A stretch of 64,000 nt of DNA from Lentilitoribacter sp. Alg239-R112 (GCF_900537175.1 NZ_LS999833.1:434001-498000), one strand, 5' to 3'; counted from the first letter of the stretch, positions 1-7,151 are shown. Program-made: numbers and translations. The notes: generated by a model not told the origin, from the letters alone.

Positions 1-910
1 ATACCATGCCACCCTTAGGACAACCCGCCAAAATACAACGTTTTGCAAGCTCAGGCGGAAACGTCGCAAAATGGGCTTCCGAGTACGCAGCCGTTGGAAT
101 ATTCCATACTTCTAGCGGCGCTGGCTCATAATTACGTAGGTTGCGTTCTGTGACCGGTAACGCCAAGGCGCTATCAAAACTATCATTATCTTTAACACGC
201 GCTTTATGCATGCTGTGAGGACGGTCACGTTTCAAGTTCTTTTGCTTACGAGCAACCGCCTTCATATTCCCGTTGGTTTTTTTCCCACCATTAGCGCGGG
301 CAGATCCAATTTGCGCCATGATATCTTGTGATAACCGAGCATGTGTATTCTTAGAAACTGGTTGAGTTACCGCATCACCATTGTAGTTATATTGTGGCTG
401 TTTACTGAATAGAAAAATCTTTTCATGAGACCCCGCAGGACGATCTTTAACACTTTCCGGCATAGGGTTAGGCTTAGCCCATATGATCTCAGACCTTACC
501 CACCAACCGGACTCTTGCATCGCGATAGCAAACCGATTGGGTATCATACAAAGGTCTTTTGGCTTTAGAACCCCACCGATAGTCGAAAAAGGCTTGTCTC
601 TAAATGTACGATCATCATTGCCCACGGCTTTTGTGGCTGCAGCGCTTCTCCCATTTGGAGTGGTCGCATAACAATCTCCATAATTTACCCAAAGCGTACC
701 AGTAGATTTTAAAACACGTTTAAACTCCTCGAAAACCGCAACCATGTCTTTAAGATGTTCGCCTAGCGTTTCCTCAAGACCCATTTGACCTTCGACGCCA
801 TAATCACGAAGCCCCCAATATGGCGGTGAAGTCACGCCACAATCAACAGATTCATCGGGTAAGGTTTTAAGTTGTGCTAGGCAATCTCCGACTATGATTT
901 GTATGCTCAT
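1..910 (-). CDS. Site-specific DNA methyltransferase, beta-class amino-methyltransferase (3' end cut by window edge)
   Basis: The reading frame opens at an ATG complementing 908-910 and stays open to the window edge, so about 303 residues are visible and the C-terminus is missing. Residues 28-31 are SPPY (motif IV, catalytic), followed by WGLRDYG. The last visible residues, FPPELAKRCILAGCPKGG, normally sit just before the SAM-binding DPFxGSGTT motif, which must lie outside the window. Motif IV before motif I is the beta-class order of N4-cytosine/N6-adenine methylases. No restriction nuclease is adjacent, so this is probably an orphan phage methylase protecting or marking phage DNA. It is the last visible gene of the leftward operon and starts 3 bases after the upstream gene ends. 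Confidence 0.9.
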   Translation of the reverse strand, partial: MSIQIIVGDCLAQLKTLPDESVDCGVTSPPYWGLRDYGVEGQMGLEETLGEHLKDMVAVFEEFKRVLKSTGTLWVNYGDCYATTPNGRSAAATKAVGNDDRTFRDKPFSTIGGVLKPKDLCMIPNRFAIAMQESGWWVRSEIIWAKPNPMPESVKDRPAGSHEKIFLFSKQPQYNYNGDAVTQPVSKNTHARLSQDIMAQIGSARANGGKKTNGNMKAVARKQKNLKRDRPHSMHKARVKDNDSFDSALALPVTERNLRNYEPAPLEVWNIPTAAYSEAHFATFPPELAKRCILAGCPKGGMV

Positions 911-913
911 CCC

Positions 914-1282
914 CTACCCCTCTTCTTTTTCCGTCCGAACAACAAAATCAGCAGCTTTAAGCGCAATAGGATTAATTTCATGTGTTGCTCTTTCGTGTTC
1001 GATTTGGCGTTCTGTCCGCACACATGCAGCGTGATAGGCGCATTGAAGCGCGACATAATTTGAAGCCATAAAATCTTTCAATTCAGGATCGTAAACCAAC
1101 CGCTTGATAAAGCTGATCGATAGGCCCCATTTGCTTTGAAGGCGATAATACGCACCCTCATACGTATCGCCTTGTCCGCGATATTCTTTAGCAATCAATG
1201 CGTCCGCCATCTGTTTGGCGCTTGTTACATGCATTGGACTCTTGCTCCTTTTCTCAGTACTGCGAAAACTTTTCTCGCCCAT
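914..1282 (-). CDS. Hypothetical phage protein
   Basis: 122 residues, starting at an ATG preceded by AAGGA with good spacing; a longer frame to 1372 exists but lacks such a site. The protein is charged and mainly helical, with AKQMADALIAKEYRGQGDTYEGAYYRLQ followed by a possible helix-turn-helix-like stretch around WGLSISFIKRLV. I do not recognise the family. It sits between the small membrane-protein gene and the methylase in the leftward operon, only 3 bases from the methylase start, so co-translation is likely. A DNA-related role would be a guess. Confidence 0.65.
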   Translation of the reverse strand: MGEKSFRSTEKRSKSPMHVTSAKQMADALIAKEYRGQGDTYEGAYYRLQSKWGLSISFIKRLVYDPELKDFMASNYVALQCAYHAACVRTERQIEHERATHEINPIALKAADFVVRTEKEEG

Positions 1283-1613
1283 GATAAAATCCTTGTGCTT
1301 AATTCGATCTGCGATGAACGAAACGAAACACGAGGTACTAAAACTTGGCTGAGCAGCACGAAACAAAGCCACGAAAGCTTGGGGTTAAGCGAGACTTAGC
1401 CCCGTCTACTCAGCAAGCCACCAGAATTGGAGGCTTTGAAACACTAGGTCAGGCTACAAGCGGAATAATCGCGAACCTGATAAATAAGCGGGTGAGAGAA
1501 CCGCAAAGGGCTGAGCAACCCGAACCCTCACCCATCGCGCTACACCTTGGGAGGAAAGGAGCGCGAGTTAGAATTAAATGTGAGAGCAAACAAGGCCCAT
1601 GAACGTAAATCGG
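1283..1613. other. Gap in leftward operon with a hairpin and no convincing gene
   Basis: No long frame with a ribosome site is seen on either strand. A hairpin with nine-base arms (one G-T mismatch) lies at 1381-1403 (GGGGTTAAG, loop cgaga, CTTAGCCCC); it has no T-run, so it may be an RNA structure rather than a terminator. A 25-codon frame on the minus strand (1540-1617) overlaps the upstream small gene by ATGA; it is too short to call a gene. Confidence 0.4.
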
Positions 1614-1772
1614 TCATAGGGCCATCCATAAAAACTGGATTCCACGAGCTACGATTACGCTGCCTATCAACAGATATAAAAGGCTCTTAAATTTACGGCC
1701 TTCATCTCGTAAGCGATCTGATATGTTTAAGGTTATTGCCCCTAATCCAAGTAGTATAAGGCTGATATCCAT
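1614..1772 (-). CDS. Small two-helix membrane protein, 52 residues
   Basis: The frame opens at an ATG that shares bases with the stop of the upstream gene (TGATG at 1770-1774), a classical translational-coupling arrangement. Residues 2-17 (DISLILLGLGAITLNI) and about 31-50 (LLYLLIGSVIVARGIQFLWM) are hydrophobic and separated by a charged RLRDEGRKFK loop, so a two-helix hairpin in the inner membrane is likely. The family is unknown. Small membrane proteins at this place in phage early operons can be superinfection-exclusion or lysis-related factors, but nothing here proves that. Confidence 0.55.
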   Translation of the reverse strand: MDISLILLGLGAITLNISDRLRDEGRKFKSLLYLLIGSVIVARGIQFLWMAL

Positions 1773-2068
1773 CAAACCGTCTCCTTGGTTAACTCAGGGG
1801 AAGGCTCTTGAAGCTTGCGGAGGTTGTCCATTGTGGATTTGTAAGCGGGGCGGAAATGTCGCCAATTATACCCACGATGATACCCTACCGAGAAACTAAA
1901 AAATGTATTGTCGTATTCATGGATTACACCAGCAACGGCCAAGACATCACCTTTGGTTAAATCAAATTCGTATATTCTACCGTCTTCGGGAGAAACAGCG
2001 GAACCAGCTTTCACAACCACCAGCTCGTCACCTACTTGGACGTTATAAGGATATCCTTGATGGGTCAC
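1772..2068 (-). CDS. Hypothetical phage protein
   Basis: 98 residues. The start overlaps the stop of the Cro-like gene by four bases, and its stop overlaps the start of the next small gene, so the three are translationally linked. The sequence is beta-rich (VQVGDELVVVKAGSAVSPEDGRIYEFDLTKGDVLAVAGVIHEYDN) and looks like a small barrel or SH3-like fold with no visible catalytic residues, signal peptide or membrane segment. Family not recognised. It is placed second in the leftward early operon. Confidence 0.7.
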   Translation of the reverse strand: MTHQGYPYNVQVGDELVVVKAGSAVSPEDGRIYEFDLTKGDVLAVAGVIHEYDNTFFSFSVGYHRGYNWRHFRPAYKSTMDNLRKLQEPSPELTKETV

Positions 2069-2283
2069 TCTGCTGGCTCCTGAATGGGCTTACGGAATAT
2101 ATCAGGCCTTATTTTCTCAGGAGGAAGTCCAAGTATTTCTGACACCCTCCATACATGTTCCGCTGGAATTTTATCGTTCTTAACCCACCGAGAAATCGCT
2201 TGTTGTGATAAACCAACCGATGATGCAAGTTTCCCCTGCGACCCTGCCAATTTGATTATTTCGTTAATCTGTATTTTCATCAT
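2065..2283 (-). CDS. Cro-like / YdaS-type helix-turn-helix repressor
   Basis: 72 residues from the ATG at 2281-2283. The core (EIIKLAGSQGKLASSVGLSQQAISRWVKNDKIPAEHVWRVSEIL) is a lambda-repressor-type HTH, with QQAISRW as recognition helix, of the YdaS/Cro kind. An in-frame ATG at 2298 lies inside the promoter and is unlikely to be used. The promoter -10 element ends only about 7 bases before this start, so the mRNA is probably leaderless. It is the first gene of the leftward operon and is divergent from a CI-like gene, so it likely acts as the Cro side of a bistable switch. Confidence 0.85.
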   Translation of the reverse strand: MMKIQINEIIKLAGSQGKLASSVGLSQQAISRWVKNDKIPAEHVWRVSEILGLPPEKIRPDIFRKPIQEPAE

Positions 2284-2288
2284 GAGCC

Positions 2289-2330
2289 ATTTAAACAACT
2301 TAAGTTGTAAATGTCAACAACTATTCTTGT
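2289..2330 (-). promoter_or_regulatory. Leftward early promoter with paired repressor operators
   Basis: On the minus strand TTGACA (2312-2317) and TTAAAT (2289-2294) are spaced by exactly 17 bp. The spacer contains a perfect 14-bp palindrome, ACAACTTAAGTTGT (2295-2308). A weaker copy, ACAACTATTCTTGT, lies at 2317-2330 overlapping the -35 end, with centres 22 bp apart, about two helical turns. The same palindrome type recurs at 4427-4465, so these are likely operators of the CI-like and/or Cro-like protein. Confidence 0.8.
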
Positions 2331-2366
2331 GATGAACGAACACGGAAATATCTTTATGTTATCTGC

Positions 2367-2816
2367 ATGGAAACACTAGCGACTCGCGTCCGACAGAGAC
2401 GAAACGAACTAAAACTATCGCAAACCGCCTTGGCAAATCTCGTTGGAGTGAAACAACAGGCGATCCAAAAGGTTGAATCCGGACAAACTGAAAGACCGCG
2501 CTTCATTTTAGAGTTAGCAAGAGCGTTGCAAACGACCCCCGAAGAACTGTCTGACTTCAATGGTGGAATTGTATCTGATTTCAACCGATCTAATCTTGCG
2601 CAAAATGATGAAGAGCTCATACTTGAAATTTGTCAAGATTTAGCAAGCGACATAGCCACGGAAATAGATGGAATCACTCAAGACCCGCAAGCATTTGGCA
2701 AAGTATTCAGAGATTTACTAAAAAACCGGCTAGACGAACATCGAAACAATAATAATAGAGCTTACGAAGATTCAAATGTAATCAGATTTGCTATTCGTTC
2801 AATTTCAGGGCAATAA
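2367..2816 (+). CDS. CI-like XRE-family repressor
   Basis: 149 residues. Residues 3-60 (TLATRVRQRRNELKLSQTALANLVGVKQQAIQKVESGQTERPRFILELARALQTTPEEL) are a textbook XRE/Cro-CI HTH. The remaining 90 residues are helical and acidic and carry no LexA-type Ala-Gly cleavage site or Ser/Lys dyad, so this is not an SOS-cleavable repressor. It is divergent from the Cro-like gene across an operator region. Its start has no clear ribosome site and it may be leaderless, as lambda cI is. Its 3' end overlaps the convergent acetyltransferase gene by 26 bases. Confidence 0.85.
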   Translation: METLATRVRQRRNELKLSQTALANLVGVKQQAIQKVESGQTERPRFILELARALQTTPEELSDFNGGIVSDFNRSNLAQNDEELILEICQDLASDIATEIDGITQDPQAFGKVFRDLLKNRLDEHRNNNNRAYEDSNVIRFAIRSISGQ

Positions 2817-3345
2817 ACTCATCAAGTCTCTCTAAAAAACTATCTATGTTGGGGTGTACGTAACCTGTTTCTGGTATTTTAACACCATTTATATTGCGAT
2901 CACGCTTCACAACACCTTTCCAACCCCAAAACCTATAACCAATAGCGGCTTTGTTATCATCGAATGCCCAAAACCCAATTGGAACCTTTCCTAATTTGTG
3001 GGCGTAGCCTAAACCGGATCGCCACAATAACGGTCCAGAAATTCCACCTCTATACTCTTTCAAAATGTATGTTGCATGCAGCTCTGAAACTATATCTAAA
3101 TCAGGGTCATCATTAGGTTTGCAGTATGTGAAGCCAACAATCTTAGCGGTTTTTTCATGTAGAGAAAACAACCTCTCCCCATCCAGTGGGCTTTCAACCA
3201 CTCTGTTCCATTGCTTTAGTCTAAATTTAAGCGATCTTGCGTCGTGAATTTCTTTAGGTATGAATTTGTAAACATCCTTCCAGCATTTTCTATGTATCCG
3301 AGCGATTGATTGAACATCGTCACTAGTTGCTTGAGTTACAAACAT
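2791..3345 (-). CDS. GNAT-like N-acetyltransferase carried by the prophage
   Basis: 184 residues from the ATG preceded by AAGGAG; an ATG 21 bases upstream would place this ribosome site inside the gene. The layout is GNAT-like: an N-terminal segment (FVTQATSDDVQSIARIHRKCWKDVY), central strand AKIVGFTYCKP, then ELHATYILKEYRGGISGPLLWRSGLGYAHKLG in place of the acetyl-CoA loop and helix, and a final strand IGFWAFDDNKAAIGYRFWGWKGV. The substrate cannot be predicted. It lies between the repressor and the rightward operon, where lysogenic-conversion cargo is often found, and has no operon partner. Confidence 0.75.
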   Translation of the reverse strand: MFVTQATSDDVQSIARIHRKCWKDVYKFIPKEIHDARSLKFRLKQWNRVVESPLDGERLFSLHEKTAKIVGFTYCKPNDDPDLDIVSELHATYILKEYRGGISGPLLWRSGLGYAHKLGKVPIGFWAFDDNKAAIGYRFWGWKGVVKRDRNINGVKIPETGYVHPNIDSFLERLDEFIALKLNE

Positions 3346-3395
3346 TGGTACTACTCCTTGTTGCATTTCAAATAAAGTTGATTTACGATCGAGTG

Positions 3396-3584
3396 ATGTT
3401 AAGTGCAGACGAAAGACAGAGAATTGAGGGCGTATTTACTCAACCTTCTAAAAAGAAAGTTGAAGAACCCCGCCTTAAAATAGTTATATTTATTGTAGTT
3501 TTTGTTGTTTTTGCGATATTCGCAGGTTCGTCTACATTGGTAGAACAACCAAATAAGCCCGAAAGCTCTATCTACAACTGGTAG
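3396..3584 (+). CDS. Small single-pass membrane protein
   Basis: 62 residues if started at the ATG at 3396, where a GAG-containing stretch lies upstream; the frame is open further to 3327 but that part overlaps the divergent acetyltransferase start. A charged N-terminal part (SADERQRIEGVFTQPSKKKVEEPRLK) precedes one strong transmembrane helix (IVIFIVVFVVFAIFAG) and a short polar tail. Family unknown. It is convergent with the Cache-domain gene, with 3 bases between the two stops. Confidence 0.5.
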   Translation: MLSADERQRIEGVFTQPSKKKVEEPRLKIVIFIVVFVVFAIFAGSSTLVEQPNKPESSIYNW

Positions 3585-3587
3585 TAG

Positions 3588-4334
3588 TTATTTCTGGATG
3601 AATTCGAGATATATTGATCTAATTGGGAAATATTCATTCGTTACCCATGCCACTTTTGCATCTAGGTCACCCGTATTCATAATCACGTAACCAAAGGATG
3701 ATCTTTGGTTGTTTGCAAAAGATTTTACGAAATCCTCCAAACCAATAACTTCTGGATATTGCTCAAGCATAGCACCATTATTTTTGCTGACTATTGAAAC
3801 GCACAATTCGCACCTGGTGGACCTATCTAATAGCAACAGCTCTTCCGGCGTTAATACAGCTGCTAAAACTCCTAAAAAGTTTTTACCAGAATACACAGGC
3901 ATGGTTAGAGGTATAAACGGGAACCCAGAAGTTCTGCCCGCTAGTATACCTCCAATTTGCATCTCATTAGACTTGCCGAGCTTTGCTTTCTTAAAATATC
4001 CTCGATCCGACAAATCTAATGGGATAGCTTCTTCTCGCGAACTATCGGCTGAAATTTTACCGTCTTTGTCGATAAACAGGATAGACCGTATATGCCCTGT
4101 TTCTTTAACCTTCCGTTTCAACAATAAATGCAAGTTATCATCAGTTAAAATAGATCTTGAAAGTAGGTCACTCAATCCTATCAGAGCTAAACGCCCTTTA
4201 CCCAGTGCCTTTGATAAATGAGCGTCCATTAATTGGGCGCGTACAATGATTTCACTTTTATCCAAGCGAGTAGACTGACCCGATACGGGTGATATCAATA
4301 ACAGATATATGAGTAAGCATTTTAGTAGCTTCAT
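3588..4334 (-). CDS. Exported Cache-type sensor-domain protein without output domain
   Basis: 248 residues with a signal peptide (MKLLKCLLIYLLLISPVSG, then QSTRLDK). The rest resembles the extracytoplasmic PDC/Cache domain found in front of GGDEF and histidine-kinase proteins: SILFIDKDGKISADSS, then LDLSDRGYFKKA, then MPVYSGKNFLGVLAAVLTPEELL. Nothing follows the sensor fold: no second membrane helix and no HAMP, GGDEF or kinase domain. It should therefore be a free periplasmic or lipid-tethered protein. A role in binding a small ligand, or in interfering with a host sensor of the same fold, is inference. It points opposite to the rightward early operon, as prophage cargo genes often do. Confidence 0.65.
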   Translation of the reverse strand: MKLLKCLLIYLLLISPVSGQSTRLDKSEIIVRAQLMDAHLSKALGKGRLALIGLSDLLSRSILTDDNLHLLLKRKVKETGHIRSILFIDKDGKISADSSREEAIPLDLSDRGYFKKAKLGKSNEMQIGGILAGRTSGFPFIPLTMPVYSGKNFLGVLAAVLTPEELLLLDRSTRCELCVSIVSKNNGAMLEQYPEVIGLEDFVKSFANNQRSSFGYVIMNTGDLDAKVAWVTNEYFPIRSIYLEFIQK

Positions 4335-4426
4335 AAAAACAGTCTCTTTCCCACCGCATTAGGAATGTTACTCGCCGTGCTGTCTAGTGCTAAATTTAGT
4401 ACATAACCAATTGTTGGCATATTTTT

Positions 4427-4477
4427 ACAACTTTTGTTGTTTTTTGTGTTGACAACTTTTGTTGTTTTTCGTACATT
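4427..4477 (+). promoter_or_regulatory. Rightward early promoter with two operator copies
   Basis: TTGACA (4449-4454) and TACATT (4472-4477) are spaced by 17 bp, a strong sigma-70-type promoter. Two identical copies of ACAACTTTTGTTGT lie at 4427-4440 and 4452-4465, 25 bp apart; the second overlaps the -35 box and the spacer. They match the palindrome at 2295-2308 in all but the central positions. A bound repressor would block the promoter of the whole rightward operon (4546-10613). Confidence 0.8.
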
Positions 4478-4545
4478 AATCCTCAACACAGCAAGAAGAA
4501 GCCTACGCAAACGCTAGCGCCGATCTGCTGAAACAAGTTGAGGAA

Positions 4546-4905
4546 ATGATGATGAACGTGCAAACGCCAAACCAAAAAATACTGGCTGACTTGGCAAGCG
4601 ATATCATAGGCATGACTGATGATATTGATCAGCATAGTATTGAAGCAAATCTACGTGCACTTACTCGCTATATGGCGCAATCTTTCACGGACTTAATTGA
4701 GCAAGAAGCGGTTGAACACGACGTTATTGTAGATCGCAAGCCGAGTGACTTCTGCGAGGCTCTTGCAGGTGAAATCATATATCAGCTTGAAGACCTTCAA
4801 AGCGAGATTGAACTGAAAGAACAGCGCGAACTAGATGCTGTTGGCTATGTCGATCAGAACAATGAACACCGTCACGGACATAAAGAATATGGGGTGCTGT
4901 CGTGA
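4546..4905 (+). CDS. Hypothetical phage early protein
   Basis: 119 residues at most. Three consecutive ATG codons (4546, 4549, 4552) follow the ribosome site GAGG, and the second or third has the better spacing. The protein is acidic and predicted helical (KILADLASDIIGMTDDIDQHSIEANLRALTRYMAQSF) with a histidine-rich tail. No family recognised. It is the first gene after the operator-controlled rightward promoter, so it should be expressed first on induction. Its stop overlaps the GTG start of the next gene. Confidence 0.7.
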   Translation: MMMNVQTPNQKILADLASDIIGMTDDIDQHSIEANLRALTRYMAQSFTDLIEQEAVEHDVIVDRKPSDFCEALAGEIIYQLEDLQSEIELKEQRELDAVGYVDQNNEHRHGHKEYGVLS

Positions 4906-5033
4906 TTGATCTAGGCACCATACAAGGCACCAACAAAACCCGCCATGAGTGGAAGACAAAGCTTGCTCAAGGTGTTCTGTTCGCAGGTATGTGGGCTTTA
5001 TTTATTTTAGCAATTAGTGGGGGTATGTCATGA
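4902..5033 (+). CDS. Small single-pass membrane protein, 43 residues, translationally coupled
   Basis: The GTG start at 4902 overlaps the upstream stop (GTGA), and the stop overlaps the next start (ATGA at 5030-5033), so the frame is locked into the operon on both sides. It begins MIDLGTIQGTNKTRHEWKTK and ends with one hydrophobic helix (GVLFAGMWALFILAISGGM). Function unknown. The double overlap is the main reason to accept such a short gene. Confidence 0.65.
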   Translation: MIDLGTIQGTNKTRHEWKTKLAQGVLFAGMWALFILAISGGMS

Positions 5034-5320
5034 GTGGCGCACAAGAAATATGGGACATGGCAGAAGCTACCGCACAAAGAATGATTGATGAAAAAAATGG
5101 CAAGATGCCACCTAAGCTTCAACGTGCACTCGACCAGTTTACTCAAAATAGAATAGCAGAACTTGAAGGCGCAGAAAAGGCGTTAGCAGTCGTAATGGAC
5201 CAGCTTTTAAAAACTACGACAGAATACGAAAAATTAGGCGGTGATAACGAGCTGGTAGCCATTAACATGAAGCTCTCAGATAGTTTTAAAAGCAAATACA
5301 GAGGTATAAACAATGGGTGA
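5030..5320 (+). CDS. Hypothetical phage protein
   Basis: 96 residues, helical throughout and rich in charged residues (QRALDQFTQNRIAELEGAEKALAVVMDQLLKTTTEYEKL), probably a coiled coil. No known family recognised. It overlaps the upstream small membrane-protein gene by four bases and the ERF gene by eight, so the products are likely made in similar amounts. Its place just before a single-strand annealing protein would fit a recombination accessory role; this is inference from position only. Confidence 0.7.
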   Translation: MSGAQEIWDMAEATAQRMIDEKNGKMPPKLQRALDQFTQNRIAELEGAEKALAVVMDQLLKTTTEYEKLGGDNELVAINMKLSDSFKSKYRGINNG

Positions 5321-6041
5321 TAGTAAAGCAACCATAGGCGCATCTATATGCGCTGTCATGGCTGAAATAAAAAGGCTTAAAAAAGCAGATAAAAACGACT
5401 TTGCAAAATACCTCTTTACGTCTGTTGATGACTTTAAAGACGAGGTTCGCCCACTTATGGCGAAACACGGTCTTTTAGTGAATATGAACGAGTTATCCCT
5501 TGATACGCAGGTCATCACAAATGACAAAGGGAAAGAAACGCTAGTATCCTCTTACAAGTTTTCAATCGAGCTGGAACATGCCGAAACAGGCGATAAGCAA
5601 CAGGCTGAAAACATTACAATTATGTTGCCGTATACTGGAGCTCAAACAACCGGTGCAGCTCGTTCGTATGCCTTGAAAGAGTGGTTTAAAAGTAAATTTC
5701 TGGCTTCATCTGGTGATCAAGGTGCGGAAGCAGATCACAATGAGCAAGCGCAATATTCAACTAAAGACCGTCTCGGTAAGCCAGCAGCTAGGGAGCTGTC
5801 AGGCGAGCTTGATAAAGAGCTGAATGAACTGGCAAACAAAAAAGATATAGACGCTCTTCGAGCTTGGTGGCCTGAGCAATATTACCGAATTGAAACCTTG
5901 CCCAAAGATTGGGAAATTGCTCTCAAAACACGATGGCAGACAGCAGGTAAGGAACTTAAAGCCAACGAAGATTTAGACAAGATGAGTAATGAGCAGCTTG
6001 ATGAAATCGCAATGGGTAAGAAGCCTACGGAAGCCGCTTAA
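5313..6041 (+). CDS. ERF-family single-strand DNA annealing protein
   Basis: 242 residues. The first 130 or so match the ERF superfamily of phage recombinases: SICAVMAEIKRLKKADKNDFAKYLFTSVDDFKDEVRPLMAKHGLLV, then PYTGAQTTGAARSYALKEWFKSKFLASSGDQGAEAD, which holds the conserved GAxxSYALKYWL-type segment. The remaining acidic, lysine-rich tail is linker-like. ERF proteins anneal complementary single strands during phage recombination and genome circularisation and usually pair with an exonuclease; none is visible beside it. It is part of the rightward operon and overlaps its neighbours at both ends. Confidence 0.88.
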   Translation: MGDSKATIGASICAVMAEIKRLKKADKNDFAKYLFTSVDDFKDEVRPLMAKHGLLVNMNELSLDTQVITNDKGKETLVSSYKFSIELEHAETGDKQQAENITIMLPYTGAQTTGAARSYALKEWFKSKFLASSGDQGAEADHNEQAQYSTKDRLGKPAARELSGELDKELNELANKKDIDALRAWWPEQYYRIETLPKDWEIALKTRWQTAGKELKANEDLDKMSNEQLDEIAMGKKPTEAA

Positions 6042-6226
6042 TGTCCACCAGCCCAAGAACCAAGATCACAGTAACAGACGAGCGTAAAGCGTGGTCTTGG
6101 GCTTGGAGAAACAAGAAAAGCCAAATGATGATTTACATTTTGTACGTTGCGCAAGATGCGGTCAGAAACGATGGCCTAACCCAAATCGAAGGCTTCAATA
6201 TAACAGAAGGTTGCGAAAATGGATAA
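6041..6226 (+). CDS. Hypothetical phage protein
   Basis: 61 residues; the ATG shares its A with the stop of the ERF gene (TAATG). The sequence (TVTDERKAWSWAWRNKKSQMMIYILYVAQDAVRNDG) shows one amphipathic, tryptophan-rich helix and no recognisable motif. It overlaps the following 50-residue gene by eight bases. Function unknown. Confidence 0.55.
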   Translation: MSTSPRTKITVTDERKAWSWAWRNKKSQMMIYILYVAQDAVRNDGLTQIEGFNITEGCENG

Positions 6227-6371
6227 GGAATCATGGGCAATGAGAATGTTTGATCGAGGTTGCGGATATGAAGACGTGGCCGTGAAACTGGATATTCCTT
6301 TATCTCTCGCGAGACTTTGGATGTTTTCGTATTTGGGTGTGCCGCGAGAGAAAATGAAAGCAAACCAATAG
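6219..6371 (+). CDS. Small HTH-like phage protein, 50 residues
   Basis: The frame starts at ATG 6219, inside the end of the previous gene, and runs to a TAG at 6369. The sequence (MDKESWAMRMFDRGCGYEDV, then AVKLDIPLSLARLWMFSYLG) has the spacing of a small helix-turn-helix, with YEDVAVKLDIPLSLARLW as candidate HTH. It resembles short regulators found in phage early operons, but the match is weak. Confidence rests on operon packing. Confidence 0.5.
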   Translation: MDKESWAMRMFDRGCGYEDVAVKLDIPLSLARLWMFSYLGVPREKMKANQ

Positions 6372-6382
6372 GAGAAGATGAG

Positions 6383-6631
6383 ATGCCTTCAATGGTCCAA
6401 GTAAACTGCAAAACATGTAGCTTACCGTTCGATGCTAGAACCGCTGACGTTGCGAGAGGATGGGGCAAGTTTTGCTCAAAGTCTTGCAAAGCAAAAGAGC
6501 AAGAGAAACGTACAGGGCAAAATAAATCGTACCTGCATAGAAAAAATACCAGACGAGATATCGACGGAGACGACGATGATTACGACCTCTCTTGGGATGC
6601 ACACAAAGTTTGGACTAACGCCACCCAATAA
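6383..6631 (+). CDS. Zinc-ribbon phage protein
   Basis: 82 residues from the ATG following GGAGAAGATGAG; upstream in-frame starts overlap the preceding gene. Two Cys pairs, CKTC near the start and CSKSC about 25 residues later, make a zinc-binding knuckle (VQVNCKTCSLPFDARTADV, then GWGKFCSKSCKAKEQEKRTG). A basic middle and an acidic DDDDYD tail follow. Proteins of this type are common in phage replication and recombination modules and may bind nucleic acid, but no specific role is known to me. Confidence 0.65.
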   Translation: MPSMVQVNCKTCSLPFDARTADVARGWGKFCSKSCKAKEQEKRTGQNKSYLHRKNTRRDIDGDDDDYDLSWDAHKVWTNATQ

Positions 6632-6653
6632 ACCTAACTAAGAGGAAAGAAGA

Positions 6654-6860
6654 ATGTCAGTTCTAAAGCTTAGAAAAAAGCAACGTGGGCCTTGGTGCAG
6701 TTACTGCGAAAGCGAACGAAATAGAGCTGAGTTTCGCGGCCTGGGGTTTACCAAATTCGCCTGTCAAGCACATATCAAAGAACTGTATGCAGATGACACG
6801 AATTACGAAAATACTAACTTACATTCAACAGAAGCTGAAAATTCAATCGGCTATGTCTAA
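6654..6860 (+). CDS. Small Cys/His phage protein
   Basis: 68 residues, preceded by AAGAGGAAAG. CSYCESERNRAEFRGLGFTKFACQAHIKEL contains the C-x2-C and C-x2-H spacing of a zinc finger; the rest is a polar tail. Family not recognised. It is in the rightward operon, separated from its neighbours by short gaps that each hold a ribosome site. Confidence 0.6.
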   Translation: MSVLKLRKKQRGPWCSYCESERNRAEFRGLGFTKFACQAHIKELYADDTNYENTNLHSTEAENSIGYV

Positions 6861-6890
6861 CCCCACCCAATAAACAGAAAGGATAATGAG

Positions 6891-7151
6891 ATGGACACAC
6901 CAAACCAAAACAACGGACAACTTCGAGCATTTATTGAGCGGATAGAAAGATTGTCAGAAGAAAAGCAAACTATCGCCGACGATATAAGCGAGGTGTACGG
7001 CGAAGCTAAAGTGGTGGGTTATGACACAAAGGTTATTCGCAAAGTTGTTGCCATTCGCAAGCTTGATCAAAACGAGCGCATGGAACAAGAGGCGGTGCTT
7101 GATACGTATCTCGCAGCTTTGGGAATGTTGCCAAGTGATGAGGCCGCATAA
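6891..7151 (+). CDS. GapR/DUF2312-family DNA-binding protein
   Basis: 86 residues that follow the DUF2312 family end to end: [70 protein letters not shown]. In Caulobacter the family founder GapR encircles overtwisted AT-rich DNA and stimulates gyrase and topoisomerase IV at replication forks. A phage-borne copy could assist replication or compete with the host protein; that is inference. The ribosome site is AAAGGA. The stop shares bases with the next start (TAATG). Confidence 0.9.
   Translation: MDTPNQNNGQLRAFIERIERLSEEKQTIADDISEVYGEAKVVGYDTKVIRKVVAIRKLDQNERMEQEAVLDTYLAALGMLPSDEAA

Noticed and set aside
1345..1602. 85-codon plus-strand frame
   Set aside because: No ribosome site, low-complexity polar sequence, and opposite to the leftward operon.
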